A stretch of DNA of 10,206 nt from Eubacterium sp. (GCA_017616955.1 JAFZXD010000273.1:1-10206), one strand, 5' to 3'; positions 1 to 8,131 are shown, counted from the stretch's first letter. Notes: generated by a model not told the origin, from the letters alone. A program made the numbers and translations.

Positions 1-669
1 CTTAGAACTGGTATTTCCGGCATCTATTGCCTGCTTACACAGTAAGATTCCTATAGGCGCAAGTATTATTCCGAAACAACAAAACAGAAGCGAACAGATA
101 GAACAGATAAGTCCTCCTAAAGCCTTTCCATCTTCAGGATACTGTTCTCCATAGTTCTGATATCCTGTCTGATATCCCGAATAGGTATTCTGCTGTGACT
201 GATCATACGGAACCTGAACCGGTGTACCGTATGGATTGTTATTCTGAACAGGACCAGCGTAAGGATTACTCTGATTTGACGCTCCGTAAGGATTATTCTG
301 GTCAGGCATTCCATAAGGATTACTCTGATCTCCTCCAATATTAGGATTCTTCAATTCTGAAGTAGCTCCTTCAGCCGGGTCTATCGGAGTAGGTTCTCCG
401 GCATACGGATTTGCTGTCTCAGATGCTGTTCCTTCATATGAATTTACTGGTTCCGGTGCTGCTCCCTCGAACGGATTTACAGGTTCCGGCACTGTTCCCT
501 CATATGGATTCACAGGCTCCGGTGCTGCTCCCTCATACGGATTTACAGGCTCCGGTGCTGTTCCCTCATATGGATTTACAGGCTCCGGTGCTGTTCCCTC
601 ATATGGATTTACAGGCTCCGGTGTTGTTCCTTCATATGGATTAAAAGGATTCATATTGTCGTTGTCCAT
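1..669 (-). CDS. Proline-rich NPYEG-repeat membrane protein, 3' end off window
   Basis: An open frame of 223 codons runs from an ATG at 669 to the window edge without a stop, so the C-terminus is missing. The start is supported by GGGAGG six bases upstream. Residues about 10-86 are seven tandem 11-residue units (consensus NPYEGTAPEPV), the last one degenerate. They are followed by looser Asn-Pro-Tyr-Gly motifs (NPYGMPDQN, NPYGASNQS and similar) and a Gln/Tyr-rich stretch to about residue 180. After Asp-Gly-Lys there is a hydrophobic Cys-rich segment (GGLICSICSLLFCC, then a Gly/Ile/Leu-rich part) that looks like a membrane helix or hairpin. The layout, a long disordered N-terminal tail then a membrane hairpin, resembles DUF4190 or CD225/dispanin-like bacterial proteins; I cannot decide between them. 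It follows the DUF2752 gene, another small membrane protein, and probably has its own promoter. Function unknown. Confidence 0.85.
   Translation of the reverse strand, partial: MDNDNMNPFNPYEGTTPEPVNPYEGTAPEPVNPYEGTAPEPVNPYEGAAPEPVNPYEGTVPEPVNPFEGAAPEPVNSYEGTASETANPYAGEPTPIDPAEGATSELKNPNIGGDQSNPYGMPDQNNPYGASNQSNPYAGPVQNNNPYGTPVQVPYDQSQQNTYSGYQTGYQNYGEQYPEDGKALGGLICSICSLLFCCFGIILAPIGILLCKQAIDAGNTSSK
412..642 (-). repeat. Seven tandem 33-bp coding repeats
   Basis: Consecutive 33-bp units (610-642, 577-609, 544-576, 511-543, 478-510, 445-477, 412-444) each encode an 11-residue NPYEG-x-x-PEPV unit. Units 1-6 differ at only a few codon positions (Thr/Ala/Val at residues 6-7, Tyr/Phe at residue 3); unit 7 reads NSYEGTASETA. 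The unit length is a multiple of three, so gain or loss of copies keeps the frame. The near-identity at nucleotide level suggests recent expansion by slippage or recombination. There are no spacers, so this is not a CRISPR array. Confidence 0.93.
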
Positions 670-734
670 GGATAACCTCCCTCTCATATGTTGCTATACC
701 CATGTAGTGTATTATTAAAAGTAAAACTATAAGC

Positions 735-743
735 ATTATACCA
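735..743 (-). promoter_or_regulatory. Extended -10 promoter for the repeat-protein gene
   Basis: Read on the minus strand, 743 to 735 is TGGTATAAT: a perfect TATAAT with the TGn extension. It lies about 65 bp upstream of the repeat-protein ATG, and the TAA stop of the DUF2752 gene (736-738) is inside the hexamer. No good -35 is present at 16-18 bp spacing, which is tolerated in extended -10 promoters. The implied leader is about 60 nt. This is inferred from sequence only. Confidence 0.5.
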
Positions 744-1137
744 TATGCATAACATTTCTAACTATACCGAATATCGCAAGAAGCGCAGCCCAGATATAAA
801 AGATTATCATATTCACTTTTCCGGCTTTTTTCTTTGCCTCAATTATATAAAAGAGATACGTCACTTCATATATGATATATGGCAAAGATATAAACATAAA
901 CTGATTGTGGTGAAATGCTTTTGATATATCAAGCTTCGTCAATTCTATGATCATCCTGGTAGTTCCACACACAGGACAATAGAACCCGGTAAGATGTCGA
1001 ACATAACATACTAATCCAAGATGTAAGAACCTTACGACCACATAATAGATCAGACCGACAAATGCCAATATGAGTACATCTCTGATCGTCCTCTTTCTTA
1101 CTTCTTTTGGAGACAGATTATCTTTATCCGAGGTCAT
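736..1137 (-). CDS. DUF2752 family membrane protein
   Basis: A 133-residue protein. After a charged N-terminus (residues 1-19) there is a membrane segment at about 20-40. Next comes the family signature GFYCPVCGTTR (51-61), with the Cys pair CPxCG followed by TR, then a helix with Asp-Ile-Ser-Lys-Ala-Phe and an Asn (79). Two further membrane segments lie at about 80-100 and 109-128. The C-P-x-C-G-x-T-R pattern and length fit DUF2752 (PF10825), whose biochemical role is unknown to me; the Cys pair could bind metal or form a disulfide. The start ATG overlaps the last 14 bp of atpC and has GAGGA about nine bases upstream, so it is probably translated from the atp transcript, perhaps coupled to epsilon. 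It is not a known ATP synthase subunit. Confidence 0.85.
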   Translation of the reverse strand: MTSDKDNLSPKEVRKRTIRDVLILAFVGLIYYVVVRFLHLGLVCYVRHLTGFYCPVCGTTRMIIELTKLDISKAFHHNQFMFISLPYIIYEVTYLFYIIEAKKKAGKVNMIIFYIWAALLAIFGIVRNVMHMV

Positions 1138-1534
1138 TTTCTTTAATCCTCAATCGCGATACCGCTCTCTTAAGACTTGCTTCTGCAAGTGTATATTCTC
1201 TTATACTCTTCTTCTGAAGCATAGCTTCTCTTGCAGCGGCTTCCTTAGCTCTTACTCTTTCTTCATCTATCTCGTAAGGCCACTCTGCAGAATCAACGAG
1301 TACCAGAACATCTCCGTCCTCTATTCTCATCATGCCATCCGAAACAGACGCATCATGCCACTCACCGTCTTCCGTCTGAAATCTAAGTAATCCCGGAATG
1401 ATAGCTACGACCACATTCTGATGCTTGGCAAGAACACCGTAGTCTCCGTCACAAGCGGGAACAATAAGTGAAACCATCTCGCCCTCATAGAAGGTATCAT
1501 CTGCTTCAATTATCCTACACTTAAATGCATTCAT
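1124..1534 (-). CDS. atpC: F1Fo ATP synthase epsilon subunit
   Basis: A 136-residue protein of normal epsilon length. The N-terminal beta-sandwich (about 1-84) carries the conserved turn CDGDYGVLAKH (28-38). The C-terminal helical hairpin (about 85-136) starts with EIDEERVRAKEAA, matching the I/L-D-x-x-R-A element that binds ATP in several bacterial epsilon subunits. Epsilon sits on gamma in the central stalk, couples rotation to the c ring and can inhibit ATP hydrolysis through its C-terminal helices. The gene begins 2 bp after the atpD stop with only a weak ribosome binding site, so translation is probably coupled to atpD. It is the last ATP synthase gene here, and its end overlaps the DUF2752 start. 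Confidence 0.96.
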   Translation of the reverse strand: MNAFKCRIIEADDTFYEGEMVSLIVPACDGDYGVLAKHQNVVVAIIPGLLRFQTEDGEWHDASVSDGMMRIEDGDVLVLVDSAEWPYEIDEERVRAKEAAAREAMLQKKSIREYTLAEASLKRAVSRLRIKENDLG

Positions 1535-1536
1535 TC

Positions 1537-3830
<2,294 letters not shown>

Positions 3831-3833
3831 TTT

Positions 3834-5585
3834 TTATATCACGTAGCTTTCTTTGAATTTATTAGCTGCATCTATAATTATCTGTTTATCGTCATCCGAT
3901 AACTGTCCTGTTGAATCTATCTGTTTGCACAGTGCATCCTCTTCCTCATGGAAATATGCAAGAAGCTTGGTACGGAAATCTCCGATATTATCAACCGGTA
4001 TATCCTGCATAACATGAGCTGTAGCAGCAACCAGAATGATAACCTGCTCATGAGGTTTGAACGGATTATTCTGTGGCTGTCTTAGCAGATACATAAGCCC
4101 CTGACCATACGCCAGCTGCTTCTTTGTTGTATCATCCAGATCACTTGAGAACTGAGTGAATATCTCCATCTCTCGATACTGTGCCAGGTCAAGACGAAGA
4201 CTACCTGCAGCCTTCTTCATGGCCTTAGTCTGTGCCGCACCACCGACACGGGATACCGACAGACCAACATTTACGGCCGGTCTCTGTCCTGAGAAGAACA
4301 GATCACTCTCAAGGAATATCTGTCCATCAGTGATGGAAATGATATTTGTAGGGATGTATGCTGATACATCACCTGCCTGAGTTTCAACTATAGGAAGTGC
4401 TGTAATACTTCCTCCACCTACCTCTTCCGAAAGACGTGCCGATCTCTCAAGCAGTCTTGAATGGAGATAGAATACATCTCCCGGATAAGCCTCACGTCCC
4501 GGAGATCTTTCCAGAAGAAGTGAAAGTGCTCTGTAAGCAATAGCATGCTTTGACAGATCATCATAAACTATAAGAACATCCTTGCCTCTCCACATAAAGT
4601 ATTCGGCAAGTGCTGCTCCGGAATAAGGAGCAATATACTGTATAGGTGCAGTCTCAGATGCATTTGCAGCAACTACTATTGTGTAATCAAGGGCACCCTT
4701 CTTCTTAAGAGTACCTACAAGCTGAGCCACACTACTTGCTTTCTGTCCGATAGCAACATATATACAGATAACTCCGTTATCTTTCTGATTAAGTATTGTA
4801 TCAAGTGCGATAGCTGTCTTACCGGTCTGTCTGTCTCCGATAATAAGCTCACGCTGTCCTCTACCTATAGGGAACATAGAATCGATTGAAAGAATACCTG
4901 TATTCATAGGTGTATCAACAGACTGTCTCTCAACTATTCCGGGAGCAGCTGTTTCTACAGCTCTGTAATCTTCTGATTCGATCGGTCCTTCTCCGTCTAT
5001 AGGATTACCGAGAGGATCTACAACTCTTCCGAGGAAACCTTCTCCAACCGGGATTCCGGCTGTTTTTCCGGTTCTCAGAACTCGGCTTCCTTCTGTAACT
5101 TCTGTATCGTCACCGAAAAGGATAACTCCGATATCGTCCGGTCTCAGTTCCTGAACCATTCCTCTGACACCTGACTCAAATATAACTATCTCACCGTACA
5201 TTGCGGACTTGAGACCGTCCACAAATACAATTCCGTCTCCGACGGTTTTAACATGACCTTCTTCTTCGGCTACAACCTGAGGTTCCCACTCATGAACACT
5301 GGATTTAATAAGAGAGATAAGCTCTTTACCGGAAGAAACCTTCTCAGCCTTAAGACTTCTGAGCATTCCTTCGAGCTGATGAAATCTTCCCACTTGGGTC
5401 CAGTCATATACTTCTTCGCCAACTACAAGTTTGAAACCATTTTCAATCTTCTTGTCTTCAATCCACTGAAGTTCGGTCTCAACTCCATACTTTTCAGATA
5501 TAAAAGCATTCAGTCTGGCTTTGCGTTCCTCATCAGGTTCTTTCGGAGCATAAAGAAGGGCACTTAATGTTTTCTCTTCTGCCAC
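3834..5585 (-). CDS. atpA: F1Fo ATP synthase alpha subunit with N-terminal delta-CTD-like domain
   Basis: A 583-residue protein; most alpha subunits have about 500-515. From about residue 88 it is an ordinary alpha: N-terminal helix ELISLIKSSVHEWE (88-101), beta-barrel with VGDGIVFVDGL, P-loop GDRQTGKT (250-257), VYDDLSKHAIAYR, and the arginine-finger motif SVSRVGGAAQ (Arg446). It forms the non-catalytic nucleotide sites and alternates with beta. Residues 1-80 are extra and resemble the C-terminal domain of delta/OSCP (separate entry). The start is GTG at 5585, with AAAGGAG nine bases upstream inside the end of atpF, 5 bp after the atpF stop. An internal ATG at codon 74 (5366) would give a normal 510-residue alpha, but its only purine-rich stretch abuts the ATG, so internal initiation is not supported by the sequence. 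The alpha assignment is certain; the fusion is a strong inference from visual alignment. Confidence 0.97.
   Translation of the reverse strand: MAEEKTLSALLYAPKEPDEERKARLNAFISEKYGVETELQWIEDKKIENGFKLVVGEEVYDWTQVGRFHQLEGMLRSLKAEKVSSGKELISLIKSSVHEWEPQVVAEEEGHVKTVGDGIVFVDGLKSAMYGEIVIFESGVRGMVQELRPDDIGVILFGDDTEVTEGSRVLRTGKTAGIPVGEGFLGRVVDPLGNPIDGEGPIESEDYRAVETAAPGIVERQSVDTPMNTGILSIDSMFPIGRGQRELIIGDRQTGKTAIALDTILNQKDNGVICIYVAIGQKASSVAQLVGTLKKKGALDYTIVVAANASETAPIQYIAPYSGAALAEYFMWRGKDVLIVYDDLSKHAIAYRALSLLLERSPGREAYPGDVFYLHSRLLERSARLSEEVGGGSITALPIVETQAGDVSAYIPTNIISITDGQIFLESDLFFSGQRPAVNVGLSVSRVGGAAQTKAMKKAAGSLRLDLAQYREMEIFTQFSSDLDDTTKKQLAYGQGLMYLLRQPQNNPFKPHEQVIILVAATAHVMQDIPVDNIGDFRTKLLAYFHEEEDALCKQIDSTGQLSDDDKQIIIDAANKFKESYVI
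5346..5585 (-). other. Delta/OSCP C-terminal-like domain fused to alpha
   Basis: Codons 1-80 of atpA. In delta, the C-terminal domain has a beta strand, a helix (pattern L..A..L..K.G..V.L), a variable turn, then a Gly-Gly/Val-x-Val-Gly-Asp/x-x-Tyr-Asp-Gly-Ser hairpin and a final helix with Arg and Leu. Here the same order is seen: a strand with TLSALLYAP; ERKARLNAFISEKYGVETEL (20-39); then IENGFKLVVGEEVYDWTQVG (47-66); then RFHQLEGMLRSLKA (67-80). The usual Ile-Gly-Gly is Glu-Asn-Gly and Asp-Gly-Ser is Asp-Trp-Thr, so it is diverged. In classical enzymes this domain binds the C-terminus of b, and the delta N-terminal domain binds alpha. No delta N-terminal domain is encoded in the operon. Confidence 0.75.
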
Positions 5586-5590
5586 TTTAA

Positions 5591-6067
5591 TTAGCTCCTT
5601 TCAGCACTGTTAAGAAACATATCATATGCTTCTTCAGTATTATCAACGAGAACAACCTTTCTGGTTGCCTCTTCAACCATCTCTGTTATTTCCTTCTTAG
5701 CTGACTCAACGATAGCTTTTCTCTGGTTCTCGGCATCTTTCTTGGCAGCTTCTATGATCTTATTAGCCGCATCCCTTGCCTCAACCTCGGCACTTGATCT
5801 CATTGCAGCTATATCCATAGAAGCCTTCTTCTTCTGCTGTGAGATCTCTTCCTCAACGTTCTTCAGCTTTTCTTCATATTCAGCATTCTTTTCTTCTGCT
5901 TCAGCAAGTTTATTCTGTGCTGCTTCATCCAGCTCTTTATAATGATCTTCTCTCTGCTGCATAAACTTCTTTACAGGAGAATAGAGTATCACATACAGAC
6001 CCGCGAAAAGAATTACCACATTGAACATATGAAGTAAAATCTGTGTTATATCTATTCCTAATGGCAT
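5591..6067 (-). CDS. atpF: F1Fo ATP synthase b subunit
   Basis: A 158-residue peripheral-stalk subunit. A single membrane helix (about 8-29, LLHMFNVVILFAGLYVILYS) is followed by Pro31 and KKFMQQRE, then a long charged coiled coil (about 33-140) rich in Glu, Lys and Ala, ending VDNTEEAYDMFLNSAERS. I place the start at the ATG at 6067 rather than an in-frame TTG at 6082. GAGAGG lies seven bases before this ATG, and the resulting MPLGID beginning with the membrane helix right after it fits the family. The TTG start would absorb the ribosome binding site into the coding sequence. Only one b gene is present, so a homodimer is expected. Its C-terminus would contact the delta-like domain on alpha, whose gene starts 5 bp downstream. 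Confidence 0.95.
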   Translation of the reverse strand: MPLGIDITQILLHMFNVVILFAGLYVILYSPVKKFMQQREDHYKELDEAAQNKLAEAEEKNAEYEEKLKNVEEEISQQKKKASMDIAAMRSSAEVEARDAANKIIEAAKKDAENQRKAIVESAKKEITEMVEEATRKVVLVDNTEEAYDMFLNSAERS

Positions 6068-6126
6068 TTTTCTACCTCTCAATATATAAACTTAATTACC
6101 GACTATACTTCCAAGAATTCTCTTCG

Positions 6127-6492
6127 TTATAGGACGAATACTATAAGTATCGAAATAACAAGTGCATAAATAATAGCTGTCTCTATAAAGATGATACCGA
6201 TGAACATAGTAGTTCTGATATTTCCGGCAGCTTCAGGCTGACGTGCGATACCTTCGTTAGACTTAGCAACTGCAATACCCATAGCAACCGCACCTGCACC
6301 TGCAGCAAGTCCGATAGCGATAGCTGCTGCTATAGCCTTAGCACCTGTTGAATTATCTTTCTCTTCCTCAGCTGTCTCCTCTGTAGCTGTTTCAGCAGCC
6401 TTTGTGATACCAGCAGGAGCTGCTGCTGAGAAAAATGCAAGTGCTGCAAACATAAGTGCAACTGTTAATATCGATTTCTTAATAAGCTTCAT
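6127..6492 (-). CDS. atpE: F1Fo ATP synthase c subunit with N-terminal leader
   Basis: A 121-residue proteolipid; ordinary c subunits have about 70-90. Residues 1-25 look like a Sec signal peptide: Lys-rich start, hydrophobic core ILTVALMFAALAFF, then Ser-Ala-Ala-Ala. A Thr/Glu-rich acidic linker (about 33-49) follows. The hairpin occupies about 51-121: a Gly/Ala-rich helix 1, the polar loop GIARQPEA (81-88), and helix 2 with the ion-binding Glu104 in IFIETAIIYALV. Compared with the sodium-type pattern (Gln in helix 1, Glu-Ser-Thr and Tyr in helix 2), Tyr109 is kept and Ser becomes Thr105, but Gln becomes Met71 and the next Thr becomes Ala106. Coupling ion is therefore uncertain, with proton somewhat favoured. 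The ATG at 6492 has AGAGGT about seven bases upstream. Confidence 0.95.
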   Translation of the reverse strand: MKLIKKSILTVALMFAALAFFSAAAPAGITKAAETATEETAEEEKDNSTGAKAIAAAIAIGLAAGAGAVAMGIAVAKSNEGIARQPEAAGNIRTTMFIGIIFIETAIIYALVISILIVFVL

Positions 6493-6558
6493 ATCATTAC
6501 CTCTTTCTTTTATTGGTCTATCATATTCTATATTCGTATGAATTCATAAGAAGGCAGT

Positions 6559-7410
6559 TTATGCTTCAGCTGCAACTTCTTTTTTCTTCTGTTTCTTCTC
6601 TTTAGGTTTCTTCTCATGAACTTCCGAAACCTCTCCATAGTACATAGCCGTCAGCATAGTAAGTACGTATGCCTGAACTACGGCATGAATCACTGTAAAC
6701 ATGATTCCGACTATAACAGGAAGCACAAAGCTTACTGTCATATAGTAATAAACAAGCTCCGTTACGATTGCTCCAGATAAAAGCGCTCCGAAAAGACGGA
6801 AGCTCATTGATATAGGAAGTGAAAACTCTTTCAGAGTAAGTCCAACACCTTTTATCTTATTGTTCCATATACCTCCCGACATGATGAACAGGTATGAGAA
6901 TACACCCATTCCAACCGCTCCGTTAATATCTGCAAGCGGTGCCGGAATTGCTATAGGGTTTCCGGTTGTTGTTATAAGCTGTGCTCCGAAAAGCTCCAGT
7001 ATTGTTCCTACAAAGATATATGATCCTGCCGCAAAAACATATGCTCCAAGCACTGTATTAAGATGCGGGCTGTTAGTTTTGGCCAGATTATCAAAGTATC
7101 CTACCCACATTTCTATAACCGACTGGAACTTGCCGGGTACAAGTTTGAAATGTGGAACGGCAAATATTCTTATCAAAAGAGCCATAATAAGCAGTATGGC
7201 TGTTGTTATATATGCCGCTACAAGAGATGGATTAACAGCGAGACCAAAGAAGCTAATCTTGTTGTCCTCATGAAGAACAGCATCTCTCATCACTTCCTTA
7301 ATGGTTTCGTGATGCTCGCCTCCCTTATTAGTAGTGATTATACCGACCAGGATCAGTACCAGAATTATGCCCGTGATAACCAGGAATCTGGTTCTCTTTT
7401 CCTTGTCCAA
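6559..7410 (-). CDS. atpB: F1Fo ATP synthase a subunit
   Basis: A 283-residue polytopic stator subunit that provides the ion half-channels beside the c ring. A first membrane helix is at about 9-26, with others around 63-84, 120-142, 165-180, 200-222 and 228-256. The essential Arg is Arg205 in SFRLFGALLSG, and the conserved Gln is Gln246 in IHAVVQAYVLTM. The PLADINGAVGMG segment (158-169) matches the P-x-A-D-I-N family motif. The residue after Arg-Leu-Phe-Gly, usually Asn, is Ala208. A lysine-rich hydrophilic tail (about 262-283) extends the C-terminus. The start is TTG at 7410; an in-frame stop lies 36 bp upstream and no ATG intervenes. AAAGGAG nine bases before the TTG supports it. First gene of the ATP synthase operon; no atpI precedes it. 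Confidence 0.96.
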   Translation of the reverse strand: MDKEKRTRFLVITGIILVLILVGIITTNKGGEHHETIKEVMRDAVLHEDNKISFFGLAVNPSLVAAYITTAILLIMALLIRIFAVPHFKLVPGKFQSVIEMWVGYFDNLAKTNSPHLNTVLGAYVFAAGSYIFVGTILELFGAQLITTTGNPIAIPAPLADINGAVGMGVFSYLFIMSGGIWNNKIKGVGLTLKEFSLPISMSFRLFGALLSGAIVTELVYYYMTVSFVLPVIVGIMFTVIHAVVQAYVLTMLTAMYYGEVSEVHEKKPKEKKQKKKEVAAEA

Positions 7411-7433
7411 ATCCTTTATCTCCTTTCTCCTTT
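7411..7433 (-). promoter_or_regulatory. Tandem ribosome binding sites before the atpB TTG
   Basis: Two exact adjacent copies of AAAGGAG (7427-7433 and 7420-7426) and a third partial AAAGGA (7412-7417) precede the TTG start of atpB. The middle copy has the best spacing (nine bases). Such a stacked anti-Shine-Dalgarno target may raise ribosome capture at a weak start codon; this is inference. Confidence 0.6.
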
Positions 7434-7457
7434 GATGTAGATTTTAAACATCTCTAT

Positions 7458-7486
7458 AGTATAAAACAAAAGAAGTGCAGTTACAA
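7458..7486 (-). promoter_or_regulatory. Sigma-A-type promoter of the ATP synthase operon
   Basis: On the minus strand, TTGTAA (7486-7481) and TATACT (7463-7458) are separated by exactly 17 bases. They match the TTGACA and TATAAT consensus at 4 of 6 and 5 of 6 positions. A start site near 7451 would give a leader of about 40 nt ending in the tandem ribosome binding sites of atpB. It lies in the only sizeable gap of the window, between the rhomboid gene and atpB. No intrinsic terminator separates the two, so read-through from lon-rhomboid is possible too. Confidence 0.65.
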
Positions 7487-7531
7487 GTCTATATTACTCA
7501 TAACCACACTCCATTGTGTTTATAGCTCTAT

Positions 7532-8107
7532 TTATTTTTTTCCGTTTAGAAGCACTCCGAATATAGCTCCGCAGATGCCACCGATGATATGTGTCAGCTG
7601 AGATATATTATCATGTGCCGTTATCATAGTCAATATTTCCGACCCAAGATATATGATTATTACAAGTATCATAGTGATAGGTATCTCACTCGCTCTGAGA
7701 TCAGATGCGGATACCAGAACTATCATCATGAATACCAGACCGCTTGCTCCGAGAAGCGCCACATCCGGGAAAAATATCATATTGAAAATACCGGATACAA
7801 CCGCCACTACCGCAAATGCTTCTATAAGATTAAGTCCACCGTATTTTTCTTCAAGTATAGGTCCCAAAAGCAGAAACATCATCATATTTCCCGCGTAATG
7901 CGAAACACTGGAATGTCCCAGAACATGTCCGAACAGACGGATAAACCAGAATACGTCTATCTTACTTCTGTATACTTCGAAGAACATCACTGTAGTCCTG
8001 CCATTTGTAAAATATCCCATCAACAGGACAGCTACCGATAAGAATGCAAATGTCAAAGTTACCGGAGCATTATAAGTACATGTCAGTTTCTTTTTACCTG
8101 CTGCCAT
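7532..8107 (-). CDS. Rhomboid family intramembrane serine protease
   Basis: A 191-residue membrane protein with about six predicted membrane helices. The rhomboid hallmarks are visible: H-x4-H-x3-N in HSSVSHYAGN (His65, His70, Asn74), the nucleophile Ser122 in LLGASGLVF (GxSG), and the partner His173 in QLTHIIGGICG. These predict cleavage of substrates within or near the membrane. Start choice: an in-frame ATG at 8131, abutting the lon stop, would add eight residues. However, AGGGGGAG lies four bases before the ATG at 8107 and would be coding under the longer model, so 8107 is preferred. The gene follows lon by 24 bp and is probably co-transcribed with it. It precedes the atp promoter. The substrate is unknown. 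Confidence 0.92.
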   Translation of the reverse strand: MAAGKKKLTCTYNAPVTLTFAFLSVAVLLMGYFTNGRTTVMFFEVYRSKIDVFWFIRLFGHVLGHSSVSHYAGNMMMFLLLGPILEEKYGGLNLIEAFAVVAVVSGIFNMIFFPDVALLGASGLVFMMIVLVSASDLRASEIPITMILVIIIYLGSEILTMITAHDNISQLTHIIGGICGAIFGVLLNGKK

Positions 8108-8111
8108 ATTA

Positions 8112-8119
8112 CTCCCCCT
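8112..8119 (-). promoter_or_regulatory. Ribosome binding site deciding the rhomboid start
   Basis: AGGGGGAG lies in the 24-bp gap between the lon stop and the ATG at 8107. The upstream in-frame ATG at 8131 has only a weak GTAAAG before it. This site argues for the 191-residue form. Confidence 0.7.
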
Positions 8120-8131
8120 ATGTTTAATCAT

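Noticed and set aside
412..642. Possible CRISPR-like direct repeats
   Set aside because: Units are contiguous with no spacers, are multiples of three and encode a regular 11-residue peptide.
411..644. Plus-strand open frame with a repetitive Leu/Pro/His-rich translation
   Set aside because: It is the antisense shadow of the 33-bp repeats; the minus-strand frame has a good ribosome binding site, starts at 669 and continues through non-repetitive sequence.
5346..5585. Long alpha as an annotation artefact from a wrong upstream start
   Set aside because: The GTG at 5585 has a well-spaced AAAGGAG, the extension is ordered and delta-like, and starting at codon 74 would leave about 220 bp of open, conserved-looking sequence unexplained.
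6068..6082. TTG start for atpF at 6082
   Set aside because: The ATG at 6067 has GAGAGG seven bases upstream and gives the expected short N-terminus before the membrane helix.
7063..7440. Plus-strand open frames opposite atpB
   Set aside because: They are shadows of the a-subunit gene, with no recognisable domains or convincing ribosome binding sites.
7503..7521. Possible stem-loop (ACAC ... GTGT) as terminator after the rhomboid gene
   Set aside because: The stem is only 4-5 bp and no T run follows it on the minus strand.
7589..8041. 150-codon plus-strand open frame opposite the rhomboid gene
   Set aside because: Its translation is low-complexity and family-less, while the opposite strand has full rhomboid catalytic motifs.
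8108..8131. Eight-residue N-terminal extension of the rhomboid protein from the ATG at 8131
   Set aside because: It would overlay a strong ribosome binding site (8112-8119) placed for the ATG at 8107.
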